NCBI GenBank assembly: GCA_944321945.1
Contig: CALUNE010000004.1
Span: forward strand, 62,001-126,000
Length of the DNA stretch: 64,000 bases
Direction: 5' to 3'
DNA from: an uncultured Alistipes sp.
GTDB lineage: Bacteria; Bacteroidota; Bacteroidia; Bacteroidales; Rikenellaceae
Below, in pieces: positions 52,077-61,171 of this stretch. Made by a program: the position numbers and the translations under genes. Below the pieces are notes generated by a model. That model was not told the origin of the DNA. It searched no databases and was given only the letters and a program-made list of their open reading frames with translations. Numbering within the stretch: the stretch's first letter is position 1; every line of letters starts with the position of its first letter.

Positions 52077-53105
52077 ATGAAAAAATCGTGTGTCTTGGTG
52101 AGTGGCGGAGCCGGGTACATCGGTTCGCACACCACCGTGGAACTAATCAATGCCGGTTACGACGTGGTGATCGTCGACAACCTCTCGAACAGCGACATGA
52201 AGGCCGTCGAGGGCGTGCGTCAGATCACGGGCGTCGACATCCCTTTCGTGAAGGTCGACTGCTGCGATCTGGAGGGCTTCCGCAAGGTCTTCGAACAGTA
52301 CCAGTTCGACTCGGTGATCCACTTCGCCGCCTCGAAAGCCGTCGGCGAATCGGTCCAGAAACCGCTGGAATACTACCGCAACAACCTCACCTCGTTCATG
52401 AACGTCATCACGCTGATGCGTGAGTTCGGCCGGCCGAACATCGTCTTCTCGTCGTCGTGCACCGTCTACGGCGAACCCGAGAAGCAGCCCGTCACGGAGC
52501 AGACCCCCCGCAAACCGGCCACCTCGCCCTACGGCAACACGAAACAGATGTGCGAGGACATCCTGCGCGATTCGGTGACGGCCTACGCCGGCCTGAAGGG
52601 CATCGCCCTGCGCTATTTCAACCCGATCGGCGCCCATCCGTCGGCCCTGATCGGCGAACTGCCGCGCGGCGTACCGCAGAACCTCGTCCCCTACATCACG
52701 CAGACGGCCGCCGGCATCCGCGAATGCCTCTCAGTCTTCGGCGACGACTACCCGACGCCCGACGGATCGTGCATCCGCGACTACATCGACGTGGTCGACC
52801 TGGCCAAGGCCCACGTGGCTGCCATCCGCCGCATGATCGAGGACAAGAACAAGTCCTCCTACGAGATCTTCAACATCGGCACGGGGCGCGGCGTTTCGGT
52901 ACTGGAGCTGGTCCACGAGTTCGAGAAGGTCAACCAACTGAAACTCAACTACAAGATCGCGCCGCGCCGCGAGGGCGACATCATCGCCATCTGGGCCGAC
53001 CCGACGCTGGCCAACACCGAACTGGGCTGGAAGGCCGAACGTACGCTCGATCAGACCCTCGCTTCGGCCTGGGCCTGGGAGAAGCATATCCGCGGCATGA
53101 AATAG
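52077..53105 (+). CDS. galE: UDP-glucose 4-epimerase
   Basis: 342 aa from ATG 52077 (MKKSCVLVSGGAGYIGSHTT). NAD-dependent interconversion of UDP-glucose and UDP-galactose. Rossmann motif GGAGYIGSHT near the N-terminus, VIHFAASKAVGESVQKPLEY, catalytic Ser/Tyr/Lys in SSSCTVYGEP and SPYGNTKQMCED, and YFNPIGAHPSALIGE with the substrate site. Supplies galactose donors for envelope glycans. Followed by a strong terminator. Confidence 0.96.
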   Translation: MKKSCVLVSGGAGYIGSHTTVELINAGYDVVIVDNLSNSDMKAVEGVRQITGVDIPFVKVDCCDLEGFRKVFEQYQFDSVIHFAASKAVGESVQKPLEYYRNNLTSFMNVITLMREFGRPNIVFSSSCTVYGEPEKQPVTEQTPRKPATSPYGNTKQMCEDILRDSVTAYAGLKGIALRYFNPIGAHPSALIGELPRGVPQNLVPYITQTAAGIRECLSVFGDDYPTPDGSCIRDYIDVVDLAKAHVAAIRRMIEDKNKSSYEIFNIGTGRGVSVLELVHEFEKVNQLKLNYKIAPRREGDIIAIWADPTLANTELGWKAERTLDQTLASAWAWEKHIRGMK

Positions 53106-53123
53106 CCGACCGGCGGACTCCGA

Positions 53124-53162
53124 AAAAAGGCGATGGCCCGACGGGGCATCGCCTTTTTTTTT
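53124..53162 (+). terminator. Intrinsic terminator after galE
   Basis: A-tract, GGCGATG-CCC paired with GGG-CATCGCC around a short loop, then at least eight T. Strong and 18 nt after the galE stop. Confidence 0.88.
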
Positions 53163-53225
53163 GCGCCAATAGACGGATCGGGCCGGATTTTGACACGTAA
53201 TTTTTCATATTTCCGCGAAATTGCC

Positions 53226-53233
53226 TATCTTTG
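53226..53233 (+). promoter_or_regulatory. -7 box for rplY-pth
   Basis: TATCTTTG, exact TAnnTTTG, 90 nt before the rplY ATG, leaving a leader of about 85 nt. Confidence 0.6.
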
Positions 53234-53322
53234 CCACCCGGAAACAGGCGGAACTGGGATGCGACCCGCAGAGGCCGTGTTGAGAACCGCCGCAGGTAAC
53301 ACTCAAAAAATACAAAACAACC

Positions 53323-53895
53323 ATGAAAACCATTTCGGTAAAGGCCGTAAAACGTGCCGACTTCGGCAAGAAGGCCGCCAAGAGCGTACGCCGCGAGGGT
53401 CTGGTACCCTGCGTACTGTGCGGAAACGGTGAGACGGAGATGTTCTCCGTGGATCCCCGCGAGATCAAACCCCTGATCTACACCCCGAACTCCTACATCG
53501 TCGAGTTCGATTTCGACGGCAAGAAGGAGCTCGCCGTACTGCGTGAGGCTCAGTTCCACCCCGTACGCGAGGAGATCCTCCACATGGACTTCTACCGCAT
53601 CGCCGAGGGCAAACCCGTATCGATCGCCATTCCGGTTCGTCTGACCGGTAACGCCGAGGGTGTGAAGATCGGCGGCAAGCTCGTTCTTTCGGCCCGCAAA
53701 CTGACGGTAAGCGCCCTGGTGGAGAATCTGCCCGACGAGATCGTCGTAGACGTGACGAACCTCGGTGTCGGCAAGACGATCTTCGTCGGCGACCTGAAGT
53801 TCGAGAACCTGAAGTTCGTGACTCCCGCCACGACGGCCGTCTGCGCAGTCCGCGTAACGCGTGCTTCGCGCGGTGCCGATGCTGCAGCCAAATAG
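53323..53895 (+). CDS. rplY: Ribosomal protein L25 (CTC/TL5 type)
   Basis: 190 aa. 5S rRNA-binding protein of the large subunit with the long-form C-terminal domain. N-terminal RNA-binding part MKTISVKAVKRADFGKKAAK, VRREGLVPCVLCGNGE, then VLREAQFHPVREEILHMDFY; C-terminal CTC domain PVRLTGNAEGVKIGGKLVLS. Transcribed with pth, 13 nt downstream, the usual order in many bacteria. Confidence 0.96.
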   Translation: MKTISVKAVKRADFGKKAAKSVRREGLVPCVLCGNGETEMFSVDPREIKPLIYTPNSYIVEFDFDGKKELAVLREAQFHPVREEILHMDFYRIAEGKPVSIAIPVRLTGNAEGVKIGGKLVLSARKLTVSALVENLPDEIVVDVTNLGVGKTIFVGDLKFENLKFVTPATTAVCAVRVTRASRGADAAAK

Positions 53896-53908
53896 TCGCT
53901 GAAGGATC

Positions 53909-54472
53909 ATGAAATACCTCATTGTTGGGCTCGGGAACATCGGTGCCGAATACACCGAGACCCGTCACAACATCGGTTTCAAAGTGTTGGACGCTCTCGC
54001 AGAGGCGTCCAACGCTGTTTTTACGACGGCCCGCTACGGCGACGTGGCCGAGGTCCGCTACAAGGGCCGCACCCTCGTGCTGCTGAAGCCCTCGACCTAC
54101 ATGAACCTCTCGGGCAAGGCCGTCCGCTACTGGATGGATGCCGAGAAGATCGACCGCGAGAATCTGCTGGTCGTATCGGACGACATCGCCCTGCCGTTCG
54201 GCACGCTGCGTCTCCGCCCGAAAGGGAGCGCCGGCGGCCACAACGGGCTGAAGAACATCGCCGAACTGCTCGGAACCGAGGAGTATGCCCGCATGCGCTT
54301 CGGCATCGGAGGCGACTTCCCGAAGGGGCATCAGGTGGACTACGTCCTGGGCCAATGGACCGAGGAGGAGCGCACCGCCATGCCCGAACGACTGAAAGTC
54401 TTCGTCGATGCCATCCGCTCGTTCGCCACGCAGGGATGCGCCATGACGATGAACTTCTTCAACAAGAAGTAA
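53909..54472 (+). CDS. pth: Peptidyl-tRNA hydrolase
   Basis: 187 aa. Releases tRNA from stalled peptidyl-tRNA. Family motifs: [20 protein letters not shown] with the catalytic His in [47 protein letters not shown] and [20 protein letters not shown]. The C-terminal [13 protein letters not shown] is typical. Second gene of the rplY-pth transcript. Confidence 0.96.
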   Translation: MKYLIVGLGNIGAEYTETRHNIGFKVLDALAEASNAVFTTARYGDVAEVRYKGRTLVLLKPSTYMNLSGKAVRYWMDAEKIDRENLLVVSDDIALPFGTLRLRPKGSAGGHNGLKNIAELLGTEEYARMRFGIGGDFPKGHQVDYVLGQWTEEERTAMPERLKVFVDAIRSFATQGCAMTMNFFNKK

Positions 54473-54600
54473 GGATACCGGGATGCGGAACACGGCCGGA
54501 CGTCAATGCCGTCCGGCGCCGAATCCGCTCCGCCGTAATCCGCCGTAAAAAGAGCCCGGCAGGATTTTTCTTCATTGCGAGTAATTTCAAAAAGAGAAAA

Positions 54601-54636
54601 AGAGTTGCGTCACCCTGCCGCGGCTCTCTTTTTTTT
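54601..54636 (+). terminator. Intrinsic terminator after pth
   Basis: AGAGTTGCG - TCACCCTGC - CGCGGCTCT (two G-U wobbles) followed by a run of eight T. It lies about 130 nt after the pth stop. Confidence 0.7.
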
Positions 54637-54669
54637 GCCCGTTCCGATACGGACGGAAGCCCGGGGTCC

Positions 54670-54804
54670 GCCTCCGAGAGCTGCCTCCAGGATCCGCAGC
54701 CAGAAACTGAGGTCGGGAACAGCCTCCGGGATCCACCTCCGAGAGCTGCAGTCGAAAACTGAGGTCGAAAACTGAGGACGGGAACAGCCTCCGGGAACTG
54801 CAGC
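54670..54804. repeat. Imperfect long-unit intergenic repeat (array D)
   Basis: Blocks of about 50-65 bp repeat GCCTCCG(A/G)GAGCTGC and GAAAACTGAGGWCGGGAACA elements two to three times. It fills part of the 500-bp gap between the convergent ends of pth and the Hsp15-like gene. The remainder (54805-54970) is GC-rich with no supported gene. Confidence 0.75.
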
Positions 54805-54971
54805 CGATTCCGGGGCGACACACCCTTTCACACAAGCCGCACTCTGCCCGCGGTCCATCCGGGCGGACCGACGACCGTTCGTACGGAGATCGGTCCCACG
54901 CGATCCGAAGCGCCGTTTTCGAGGCATTTCCGCCCGCCAGACCGACGATCGGACGAATCCCGAACAGCGGC

Positions 54972-55373
54972 CTACTCCTCCTCGTCGTCGCCGTAATAGA
55001 CCTCGTCCATCAGGGTATCGAGCTCGCGGCGCTCCTTCTTGGTCGGACGCCCCGTGCCGCGGTCGCGGAAGACAAAGATCGTCTCCCGCGGGACGTTCAG
55101 TTTGTCAAGCTCCTCCTGCGGGGTGATGTTTAGGCAGTAGGCAGGGACATTCTTGGCCGGCTGGCGGCTCGAAACCAGATCGAGTACCTTGTACGAGTAG
55201 GTCACCTGCATCTTGCGCACAGCGATCACGTCGCCGATCTTCACCTCGCGCGAAGGTTTGGCATAGGAGCCGTTGACCGTCACCTTGTTGGTGCGGATCG
55301 CATCGGCGGCATCGCTGCGGGTCTTGAAGACCCGCACGGCCCAGAGATATTTGTCGAGACGGATATCCTCCAT
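54972..55373 (-). CDS. Hsp15-like S4-domain RNA-binding protein
   Basis: 133 aa. S4 domain at the N-terminus (DIRLDKYLWAVRVFKTRSDA, TVNGSYAKPSREVKIGDVIA), which binds structured RNA; E. coli Hsp15 binds stalled 50S subunits carrying peptidyl-tRNA. The C-terminal part (GRPTKKERRELDTLMD) is basic then acidic, as in the family. Located 19 nt downstream of ftsW on the same strand, probably the end of the dcw transcript. The terminal acidic GDDEEE tail is shared by many relatives. Confidence 0.9.
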   Translation of the reverse strand: MEDIRLDKYLWAVRVFKTRSDAADAIRTNKVTVNGSYAKPSREVKIGDVIAVRKMQVTYSYKVLDLVSSRQPAKNVPAYCLNITPQEELDKLNVPRETIFVFRDRGTGRPTKKERRELDTLMDEVYYGDDEEE

Positions 55374-55392
55374 AACGTATGAATTTCGTTGG

Positions 55393-57039
55393 TCAATCGC
55401 CGATTTTCAGCTCTTCGCTTTTCGGTCGGTCGTGCGACTGTTCGTCGTTCTGGCGGCTGACGCTCAGGATCATCCCCAGCGCAATGGCCGTAAAGAGCAC
55501 CGACGAACCGCCGCGCGAGATGAGCGGCAGGGTCTGTCCCGTTTCGGGGATCAGATTGACCGTCACCATGATGTGCAGCAGCGCCTGACAGGTGATGAGC
55601 AGCGCCAGCCCCAGCACCAGCAGCCCCGGGAAAGCGGTTCCGCAACGCCGGAAGATCTCGATCGCACGGAAGAAGATCCACAGATAGAGCATCAGCAGCA
55701 GCACGGCCAGAATGATGCCGTACTCCTCGACGAAGAAGGCGTAGGCATAGTCGCTCTCGGGGTGGATCATCTCCACGCGCATGGCGCTCTGGCCGGCTCC
55801 TTCGCCGAAGATTCCGCCGTTGTGGATGGCGATCATCGAGCGTTCGGTATCGGTGAGGTGTTCGATGGGTTTTTCGGTCTGGGAGCGGGTCCAGAGGTGA
55901 ATCCAGGTGGAGACACGCCCTTCGGCGGTTTCGCTGCGGCCCAGGTTGAGCGTCATGATGAGGACGACGCCGGCGGCGGCCCATCCGACGAGTTTGAGCA
56001 GTTCGCTGAAGCGCACGCGGCCGATGAGCATCATCACCCACGAGGCCAGAAAGACCAGCACGGCCGACGAGGTGTGCGCCGGGAAGATCACCAGACACGA
56101 CACCAGCACCGGCATCAGGATGGGCCACGTACCCTCGCGCCAGATCTTGCGCTGCAGGGCCGACGTGCGCCACGTCCAGAACTTCCAGCTCGGGACAATC
56201 CGGATGCGGTCGATCTTCGACTGACGGCCGGCCAGCTGCCGTGCCAGAAAGAGGACCGTAGCGACCTTCAGCGCCTCGGAGGGCTGGAACTGGAACGATC
56301 CGATCGGGAACCAGCGCGCAGCGCCGTTGGTGGTGGCGCCGATGAAGTAGACGGCCAGCGTCAGCCCCACCGAGAGGTAGTAAACCGGGCGTGAAAGCTG
56401 GTTGTAGACACGGCAGTTGATCTTCTGCACGGCGATCATGACCAGCAGGCAGAAGCCGAGAATCATCAGCTGCTGTCGCAGGAACTGAGCCGTCGATCGG
56501 GCCGTATGGGCGTCGTAGGCCATCTTGGCCGTCGAGGAGTAGACCACCAGTACCGAGATGACGGCCAGTACGGCAATGATGATCCACAGCACGCGGTCGC
56601 CCGTAAAGAGGTGAAGCCGCCTGCGTCCGGCCTCCTCCGCCGCATCGGGATCCGCACCGCGGGGATTCCGGCGGCTGCGGGAAGCACCGCCGTCCCTGCC
56701 GCCCGCACCGGCGGCTCCGGCATCCGGATCTTCCGGGGCGGTGCGTCGCGAAGCGCGCGACGCCGTATCGTCCGCGCCGACACGATCCTCCCACGGCGCC
56801 CGATCGTCGCGTCCGGAGGCCCGGCGACGTCCATCGTCCCCGCGTCCTCCGCGCCCGCCACCGCCGGGCTCCGCATCCGCCGCCGGGCGCCCCGCCTCGT
56901 CGGGCAGACGCCCCGGATCGCGCGCAAAGGCCCCGCCGGAGCCGCCAGTGCGGCCCGGACGGTCGCTTCGCCGCACGGCATCACGGGCCAGTTCGGCCGC
57001 GGCACGCTCCTCGTCGTATCCGTATGCGTCGGATTTCAT
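55393..57039 (-). CDS. ftsW: FtsW-type SEDS peptidoglycan polymerase with long disordered N-terminus
   Basis: 548 aa. SEDS glycosyltransferase that polymerises lipid II for septal wall. The membrane part starts near residue 143 (LHLFTGDRVLWIIIAVLAVI) and carries INCRVYNQLSRPVYYLSVGL, RWFPIGSFQFQPSEALKVAT, GEGAGQSAMRVEMIHPESDY with a conserved Asp, and GQTLPLISRGGSSVLF. Residues 1-140 form a cytoplasmic low-complexity region rich in R, G, D and A, which ordinary FtsW proteins lack. ATG 57039 is 9 nt after the murD stop; no nearer Met exists before the membrane part. Confidence 0.92.
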   Translation of the reverse strand: MKSDAYGYDEERAAAELARDAVRRSDRPGRTGGSGGAFARDPGRLPDEAGRPAADAEPGGGGRGGRGDDGRRRASGRDDRAPWEDRVGADDTASRASRRTAPEDPDAGAAGAGGRDGGASRSRRNPRGADPDAAEEAGRRRLHLFTGDRVLWIIIAVLAVISVLVVYSSTAKMAYDAHTARSTAQFLRQQLMILGFCLLVMIAVQKINCRVYNQLSRPVYYLSVGLTLAVYFIGATTNGAARWFPIGSFQFQPSEALKVATVLFLARQLAGRQSKIDRIRIVPSWKFWTWRTSALQRKIWREGTWPILMPVLVSCLVIFPAHTSSAVLVFLASWVMMLIGRVRFSELLKLVGWAAAGVVLIMTLNLGRSETAEGRVSTWIHLWTRSQTEKPIEHLTDTERSMIAIHNGGIFGEGAGQSAMRVEMIHPESDYAYAFFVEEYGIILAVLLLMLYLWIFFRAIEIFRRCGTAFPGLLVLGLALLITCQALLHIMVTVNLIPETGQTLPLISRGGSSVLFTAIALGMILSVSRQNDEQSHDRPKSEELKIGD

Positions 57040-57047
57040 CGCTGCAA

Positions 57048-58397
57048 TCAGGCGTTTTTACGGACCCACTCCTTGAAGAGTTCGCCGCGGTTTTCGTAGT
57101 TTTTGAAGAGATCGAAGCTGGCGCAGGCCGGTGACAACAGCACCACGTCTCCCGGACGGGCCGCCCGCTTGCAGGCCGTGAGGGCCTCGTCGAGCGACGC
57201 GGTCGAGATGACCTCCGGGACGACACCCGTGAATTCACGCACCAGCTTCGCGTTGTCCAGCCCCATGCAGACCAGCGTGTGGACCTTCTCGCGGGCAAAC
57301 TTCTTGAGCGGCTCATAGTCGTTGCCCTTGTCCGTGCCGCCGGCGATCCACACCACGGGACGCGTCATGCTCTCCAGGGCATAGAAGACCGAATCGACGT
57401 TCGTAGCCTTCGAGTCGTTGATCCACAGCACGCCGTCCTTTTCGAGCACCGGTTCGAGCCGGTGTTCGACCGGTGCGAAGTCGTAGAGCGACCGCCGGAT
57501 CTTCGTCGGAGCCACGCCGGCAGCCAGTGCAGCCAGCGCGGCCGCCATGGCGTTGTAGGCGTTGTGCAGTCCCTTGATCTGGAGCTTGGCGGTATCGATC
57601 TCCACGGCATGCTTCCCCACCGCGGCCGTGAACCGGCCGTCGCACAGGAAGGCGTCGCCGGCACCGCTGGCCACGGCACTGTGGGCCATGAACGGAAGCT
57701 GGCGCATCCGCAGGTCGTATTTCGGCAGCTGTTCGCGGATCACCTCGTCGTCGCCCGAATAGATGAACCAGTCGCGCGAGGTCATGTTCTGCGTGATGCG
57801 CATCTTGGCGTCGATGTAGTTCTGGAAGCAGTGGTCGTAGCGGTCCAGGTGGTCGGGCGTGATGTTCGTCAGCACGCCGATGTGGGCGCGGAACCTGTAC
57901 ATGCCGTCCAGCTGGAACGAACTCAGCTCCAGCACATACCAGTCATAATTGCCCGTAGCGACCGAGTAGGCGAAACTCTCGCCGATGTTGCCGCCCAGCG
58001 CGACGTTGTAGCCCGCATCGCGCAGGATCTTGTAGATGATCGACGTAGTGGTGGTCTTGCCGTTCGAGCCGGTGATGCAGATGCAGCGGGCACGGCCCAT
58101 GTAGCGGCCGGCGAACTCGATCTCGGAGATCACCGGGATGCCCGCCTCGCGGACCTTGCGCACGATGGGGGCCGTTTCGGGGATTCCGGGCGACTTGACG
58201 ACCTCCGTGGCGGCGAGGATGCGCTCCTCGGTATGGCCGCCCTCCTCGTAGGGGACCTCCCACTCGTCGAGTTTGGCCTTGAAGCGTGCGGCAATGGTTC
58301 CGGCATCGGAGAGGAAGACCCCGAAGCCCTTTTTCTTGGCGAGGATCGCGGAGCCGTATCCGCTGATGCCGCCACCCAGTACGACAATGTTTTTCAT
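57048..58397 (-). CDS. murD: UDP-N-acetylmuramoylalanine-D-glutamate ligase
   Basis: 449 aa. Adds D-Glu to UDP-MurNAc-L-Ala. N-terminal Rossmann part (NIVVLGGGISGYGSAILAKK), ATP-binding ICITGSNGKTTTTSIIYKIL, NITPDHLDRYDHCFQNYIDA and the C-terminal VEHRLEPVLEKDGVLWINDS followed by SKATNVDS, all MurD/Mur-ligase signatures. Located between mraY (9 nt upstream) and ftsW (8 nt downstream), the conserved dcw order. Confidence 0.97.
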   Translation of the reverse strand: MKNIVVLGGGISGYGSAILAKKKGFGVFLSDAGTIAARFKAKLDEWEVPYEEGGHTEERILAATEVVKSPGIPETAPIVRKVREAGIPVISEIEFAGRYMGRARCICITGSNGKTTTTSIIYKILRDAGYNVALGGNIGESFAYSVATGNYDWYVLELSSFQLDGMYRFRAHIGVLTNITPDHLDRYDHCFQNYIDAKMRITQNMTSRDWFIYSGDDEVIREQLPKYDLRMRQLPFMAHSAVASGAGDAFLCDGRFTAAVGKHAVEIDTAKLQIKGLHNAYNAMAAALAALAAGVAPTKIRRSLYDFAPVEHRLEPVLEKDGVLWINDSKATNVDSVFYALESMTRPVVWIAGGTDKGNDYEPLKKFAREKVHTLVCMGLDNAKLVREFTGVVPEVISTASLDEALTACKRAARPGDVVLLSPACASFDLFKNYENRGELFKEWVRKNA

Positions 58398-58406
58398 AAG
58401 TCCGGT

Positions 58407-59651
58407 TTATCGAATCTTCAACGTTACCAACGTAATGGCTGCCAGCAGCAGCGAAATGATCCAGAAGCGGATGACGATCTTCGTCTCGAAGATGCCCTTC
58501 TTCTGGTAGTGGTGATGGATCGGCGACATGAGCAGGATGCGGCGCCCTTCGCCGTACTTTTTCTTGGTGTACTTGAACCAGCCGACCTGCAGCATGACCG
58601 AGAAGCTCTCGACCAGGAAGACGCCGCACAGCAGCGGCAGCAGCAGCTCCTTGCGGATGCAGAGCGCGAAGACGGCGATCACGCCGCCGATCGAGAGCGA
58701 ACCCGTGTCGCCCATGAAGATCTGCGCCGGGAAGGAGTTGTACCAGAGGAATCCGACCAGCGCGCCGACCAGCGCCGCGGCATAGACCACCAGTTCGCCG
58801 CTGTCGGGGATGTACATGATGTTGAGGTAGTCGGCATAGACGATGTGGCCCGAGAGGTAGGCCAGCACGCCGAGCACCGCCACGATCGGCACCGAAACGC
58901 CCGTCACCAGACCGTCGAGGCCGTCGGTGAGGTTGGCGCCGTTCGAGACGGCCGTCACGACGAAGATCGCCACCAGCACATACAACAGCCAGGTGGCCGT
59001 CTCGTTGCCACCGGTGAGCCATCCGTAGTCGAATTCGTTGTTCTTGACGAAGGGGATGGTCGTCTGGGTGGTCTTGAGGCTTTCGGAGCTCAGGACGACG
59101 TTGCGATGGACGCTCTCGATGACCGTGCCGTCGGGGTTCATGTAGACCGTCTGCACGGGCTGCGTGACCTTGTCGCGGACGACGATCTGCGGCGAGAGCC
59201 ACATCGTCGTGCCGACGATGATGCCCAGTCCGACCTGACCGACGATCTTGAAGCGGCCCTTGAGCCCCTCCTTGCGGTGGCGGAAGACCTTGATGTAGTC
59301 ATCCAGCCCGCCGATGAGCCCCAGCCAGACGGTCGAGACGAGCAGCAGCTGCACGTAGACGTTGTCGAGCTTGCCGAAGAGCAGCATCGGCACCAGGATG
59401 GCCAGGAGGATGATCACGCCGCCCATCGTCGGGGTGCCCTTCTTCTGGAGCTGCCCCTCGAGGCCGAGGTCGCGGATGTCCTCGCCGATCTGCCGCCGGC
59501 GGAGGAAATCGATGATCCGGCGGCCGAAGATGATGACGATCAGCAGCGAGAGGATGATGGCTGCCGCCGCACGGAACGAGATGTACTGGAACATGCCCGA
59601 ACCGGGCAGATCGTAGACTTCATCCAGATACTTGAAAAGATGATAGAGCAT
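58407..59651 (-). CDS. mraY: Phospho-N-acetylmuramoyl-pentapeptide transferase
   Basis: 414 aa. Makes lipid I from UDP-MurNAc-pentapeptide and undecaprenyl phosphate at the inner membrane. Family motifs: [40 protein letters not shown] with the catalytic Asp pair, [17 protein letters not shown], and [20 protein letters not shown] near the end. Longer than E. coli MraY (360 aa) because of a 60-residue insertion around [20 protein letters not shown], as in other Bacteroidetes. Confidence 0.97.
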   Translation of the reverse strand: MLYHLFKYLDEVYDLPGSGMFQYISFRAAAAIILSLLIVIIFGRRIIDFLRRRQIGEDIRDLGLEGQLQKKGTPTMGGVIILLAILVPMLLFGKLDNVYVQLLLVSTVWLGLIGGLDDYIKVFRHRKEGLKGRFKIVGQVGLGIIVGTTMWLSPQIVVRDKVTQPVQTVYMNPDGTVIESVHRNVVLSSESLKTTQTTIPFVKNNEFDYGWLTGGNETATWLLYVLVAIFVVTAVSNGANLTDGLDGLVTGVSVPIVAVLGVLAYLSGHIVYADYLNIMYIPDSGELVVYAAALVGALVGFLWYNSFPAQIFMGDTGSLSIGGVIAVFALCIRKELLLPLLCGVFLVESFSVMLQVGWFKYTKKKYGEGRRILLMSPIHHHYQKKGIFETKIVIRFWIISLLLAAITLVTLKIR

Positions 59652-59682
59652 GATTTGAATCGAGTCAGTGTGTCAAAAAAGT

Positions 59683-61167
59683 TCAGGATTTCGCGGCAGC
59701 GGGGTTGCCGGCCGCGGGGAGCAGTTCGAAGGCGCGGCGCACCTCTTCGCGGTCATCGAAGTGGTGCTTCACGTCGCCGATGATCTGGTAGGTTTCGTGG
59801 CCCTTGCCGGCGATGAGGATCAGATCGCCCGGACGGCTCATCAGCACCGCCGTGCGGATGGCCTCGGCGCGGTCCGTGATGCGCACGTAACGCGTCCCGG
59901 GCTGCAGGCCGGCCGTCATCTCGTCGAGGATCGCCTCGGGGGATTCGTGGCGCGGGTTGTCCGACGTGAAGATGGCCGTCGAGGCGTAGCGGACGGCGAT
60001 CCGGGCCATTTCGGGACGCTTCGTGCGGTCGCGGTCGCCGCCGCATCCGCATACGACCAGCAGCTGCTGCGAGGGCTGGCGCAGCTCCTCGATCGTCCGC
60101 AGGACGTTCTCCAGCGCATCGGGCGTGTGGGCGTAATCGACGATGGCTACGGTGCCGTTGGCGGCGCGGACGATCTCGAAGCGCCCGCTCACGGGGTGCA
60201 GCGTCGACAGCACGCGCAGCACCTCTCCGCGGTCGAGCCCCAGCAGGCAGGCCGCTCCGTAGACGGCCAGCAGGTTGTAGGCGTTGAAGCGTCCGAGCAG
60301 ACCGGTCCACAGCTCCTGTCCGTCGATGCGCAGCAGCATGCCGTCGACATGCATTTCGAGGATCTTGCAGCGGAAATCGGCCATCTCGCGCAGCGAATAG
60401 CTCTTCACCGTGGCGGCCGTATTCTGGACCATGACGCGTCCGTTGCGGTCGTCGAGGTTCGTCAGGGCGAAGGCCCCCTTGGGCAGGTGGTCGAAGAAGA
60501 GCTTCTTGGCCCGGATATACTCGGCGAAGGTCTTGTGGTAGTCGAGATGGTCGTGGGTGATGTTCGAGAAGATGCCGCCGGCGAACTCCAGTCCGCGGAT
60601 GCGCTCCTGCACGATGGCGTGCGACGAGCACTCCATGAAGCAGAATTCACATCCGGCGTCGGCCATCTCGCGCATCATGGCATTCAGCCGGATCGGATCG
60701 GGGGTCGTATGCGTGGCCTCGATCTCACGGCCGTCGATGCGGTAGACCACCGTCGAGATCAGTCCGGCGCGGTAGCCCAGGGCCCGCACCAGGTCGTAGA
60801 GCAGCGTCACGGTCGTGGTTTTGCCGTTGGTGCCGGTGATGCCGACCAGCTTCAGTTCACGGCTCGGGAAGTCGTAGAAGGCCGCGGCCAGATCGGCCAT
60901 CGCGCCGGCCGAATCGCGCACCACCACCCAGGTCACCCCCTCGGCCGGAGCCTCGGGCATACGCTCGCAGACGACCGCTGCGGCACCCTTTTCGACCGCC
61001 ATCGGGATATAGTCGTGGCCGTCGCTGCGCGTACCCCGCACGGCAAAGAAGCAGTCGCCGGGCTTCACGCTCCGCGAATCGTAGGTCAGCCCCGCGATCG
61101 CGGTCTCGGGATCTCCATGCACCGCCTCAACGGGCAGATGCCGAATCATTTCCGAAATTCTCTTCAT
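59683..61167 (-). CDS. murE: UDP-MurNAc-tripeptide synthetase
   Basis: 494 aa. Adds the third residue of the stem peptide. Motifs: LTYDSRSVKPGDCFFAVRGT at the N-terminus, GITGTNGKTTTVTLLYDLVR (ATP site), THTTPDPIRLNAMMREMADA and FTSDNPRHESPEAILDEMTA. The DNPR motif (Asp403-Arg406) selects meso-diaminopimelate over lysine, so the wall is predicted to be mDAP type. Lies between ftsI (4 nt) and mraY (31 nt). Confidence 0.96.
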   Translation of the reverse strand: MKRISEMIRHLPVEAVHGDPETAIAGLTYDSRSVKPGDCFFAVRGTRSDGHDYIPMAVEKGAAAVVCERMPEAPAEGVTWVVVRDSAGAMADLAAAFYDFPSRELKLVGITGTNGKTTTVTLLYDLVRALGYRAGLISTVVYRIDGREIEATHTTPDPIRLNAMMREMADAGCEFCFMECSSHAIVQERIRGLEFAGGIFSNITHDHLDYHKTFAEYIRAKKLFFDHLPKGAFALTNLDDRNGRVMVQNTAATVKSYSLREMADFRCKILEMHVDGMLLRIDGQELWTGLLGRFNAYNLLAVYGAACLLGLDRGEVLRVLSTLHPVSGRFEIVRAANGTVAIVDYAHTPDALENVLRTIEELRQPSQQLLVVCGCGGDRDRTKRPEMARIAVRYASTAIFTSDNPRHESPEAILDEMTAGLQPGTRYVRITDRAEAIRTAVLMSRPGDLILIAGKGHETYQIIGDVKHHFDDREEVRRAFELLPAAGNPAAAKS

Positions 61168-61171
61168 CTCT

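Noticed and set aside
54575..54775. Small genes within the pth to Hsp15-like gap
   Set aside because: The short frames are repeat-derived translations without start context or family resemblance.
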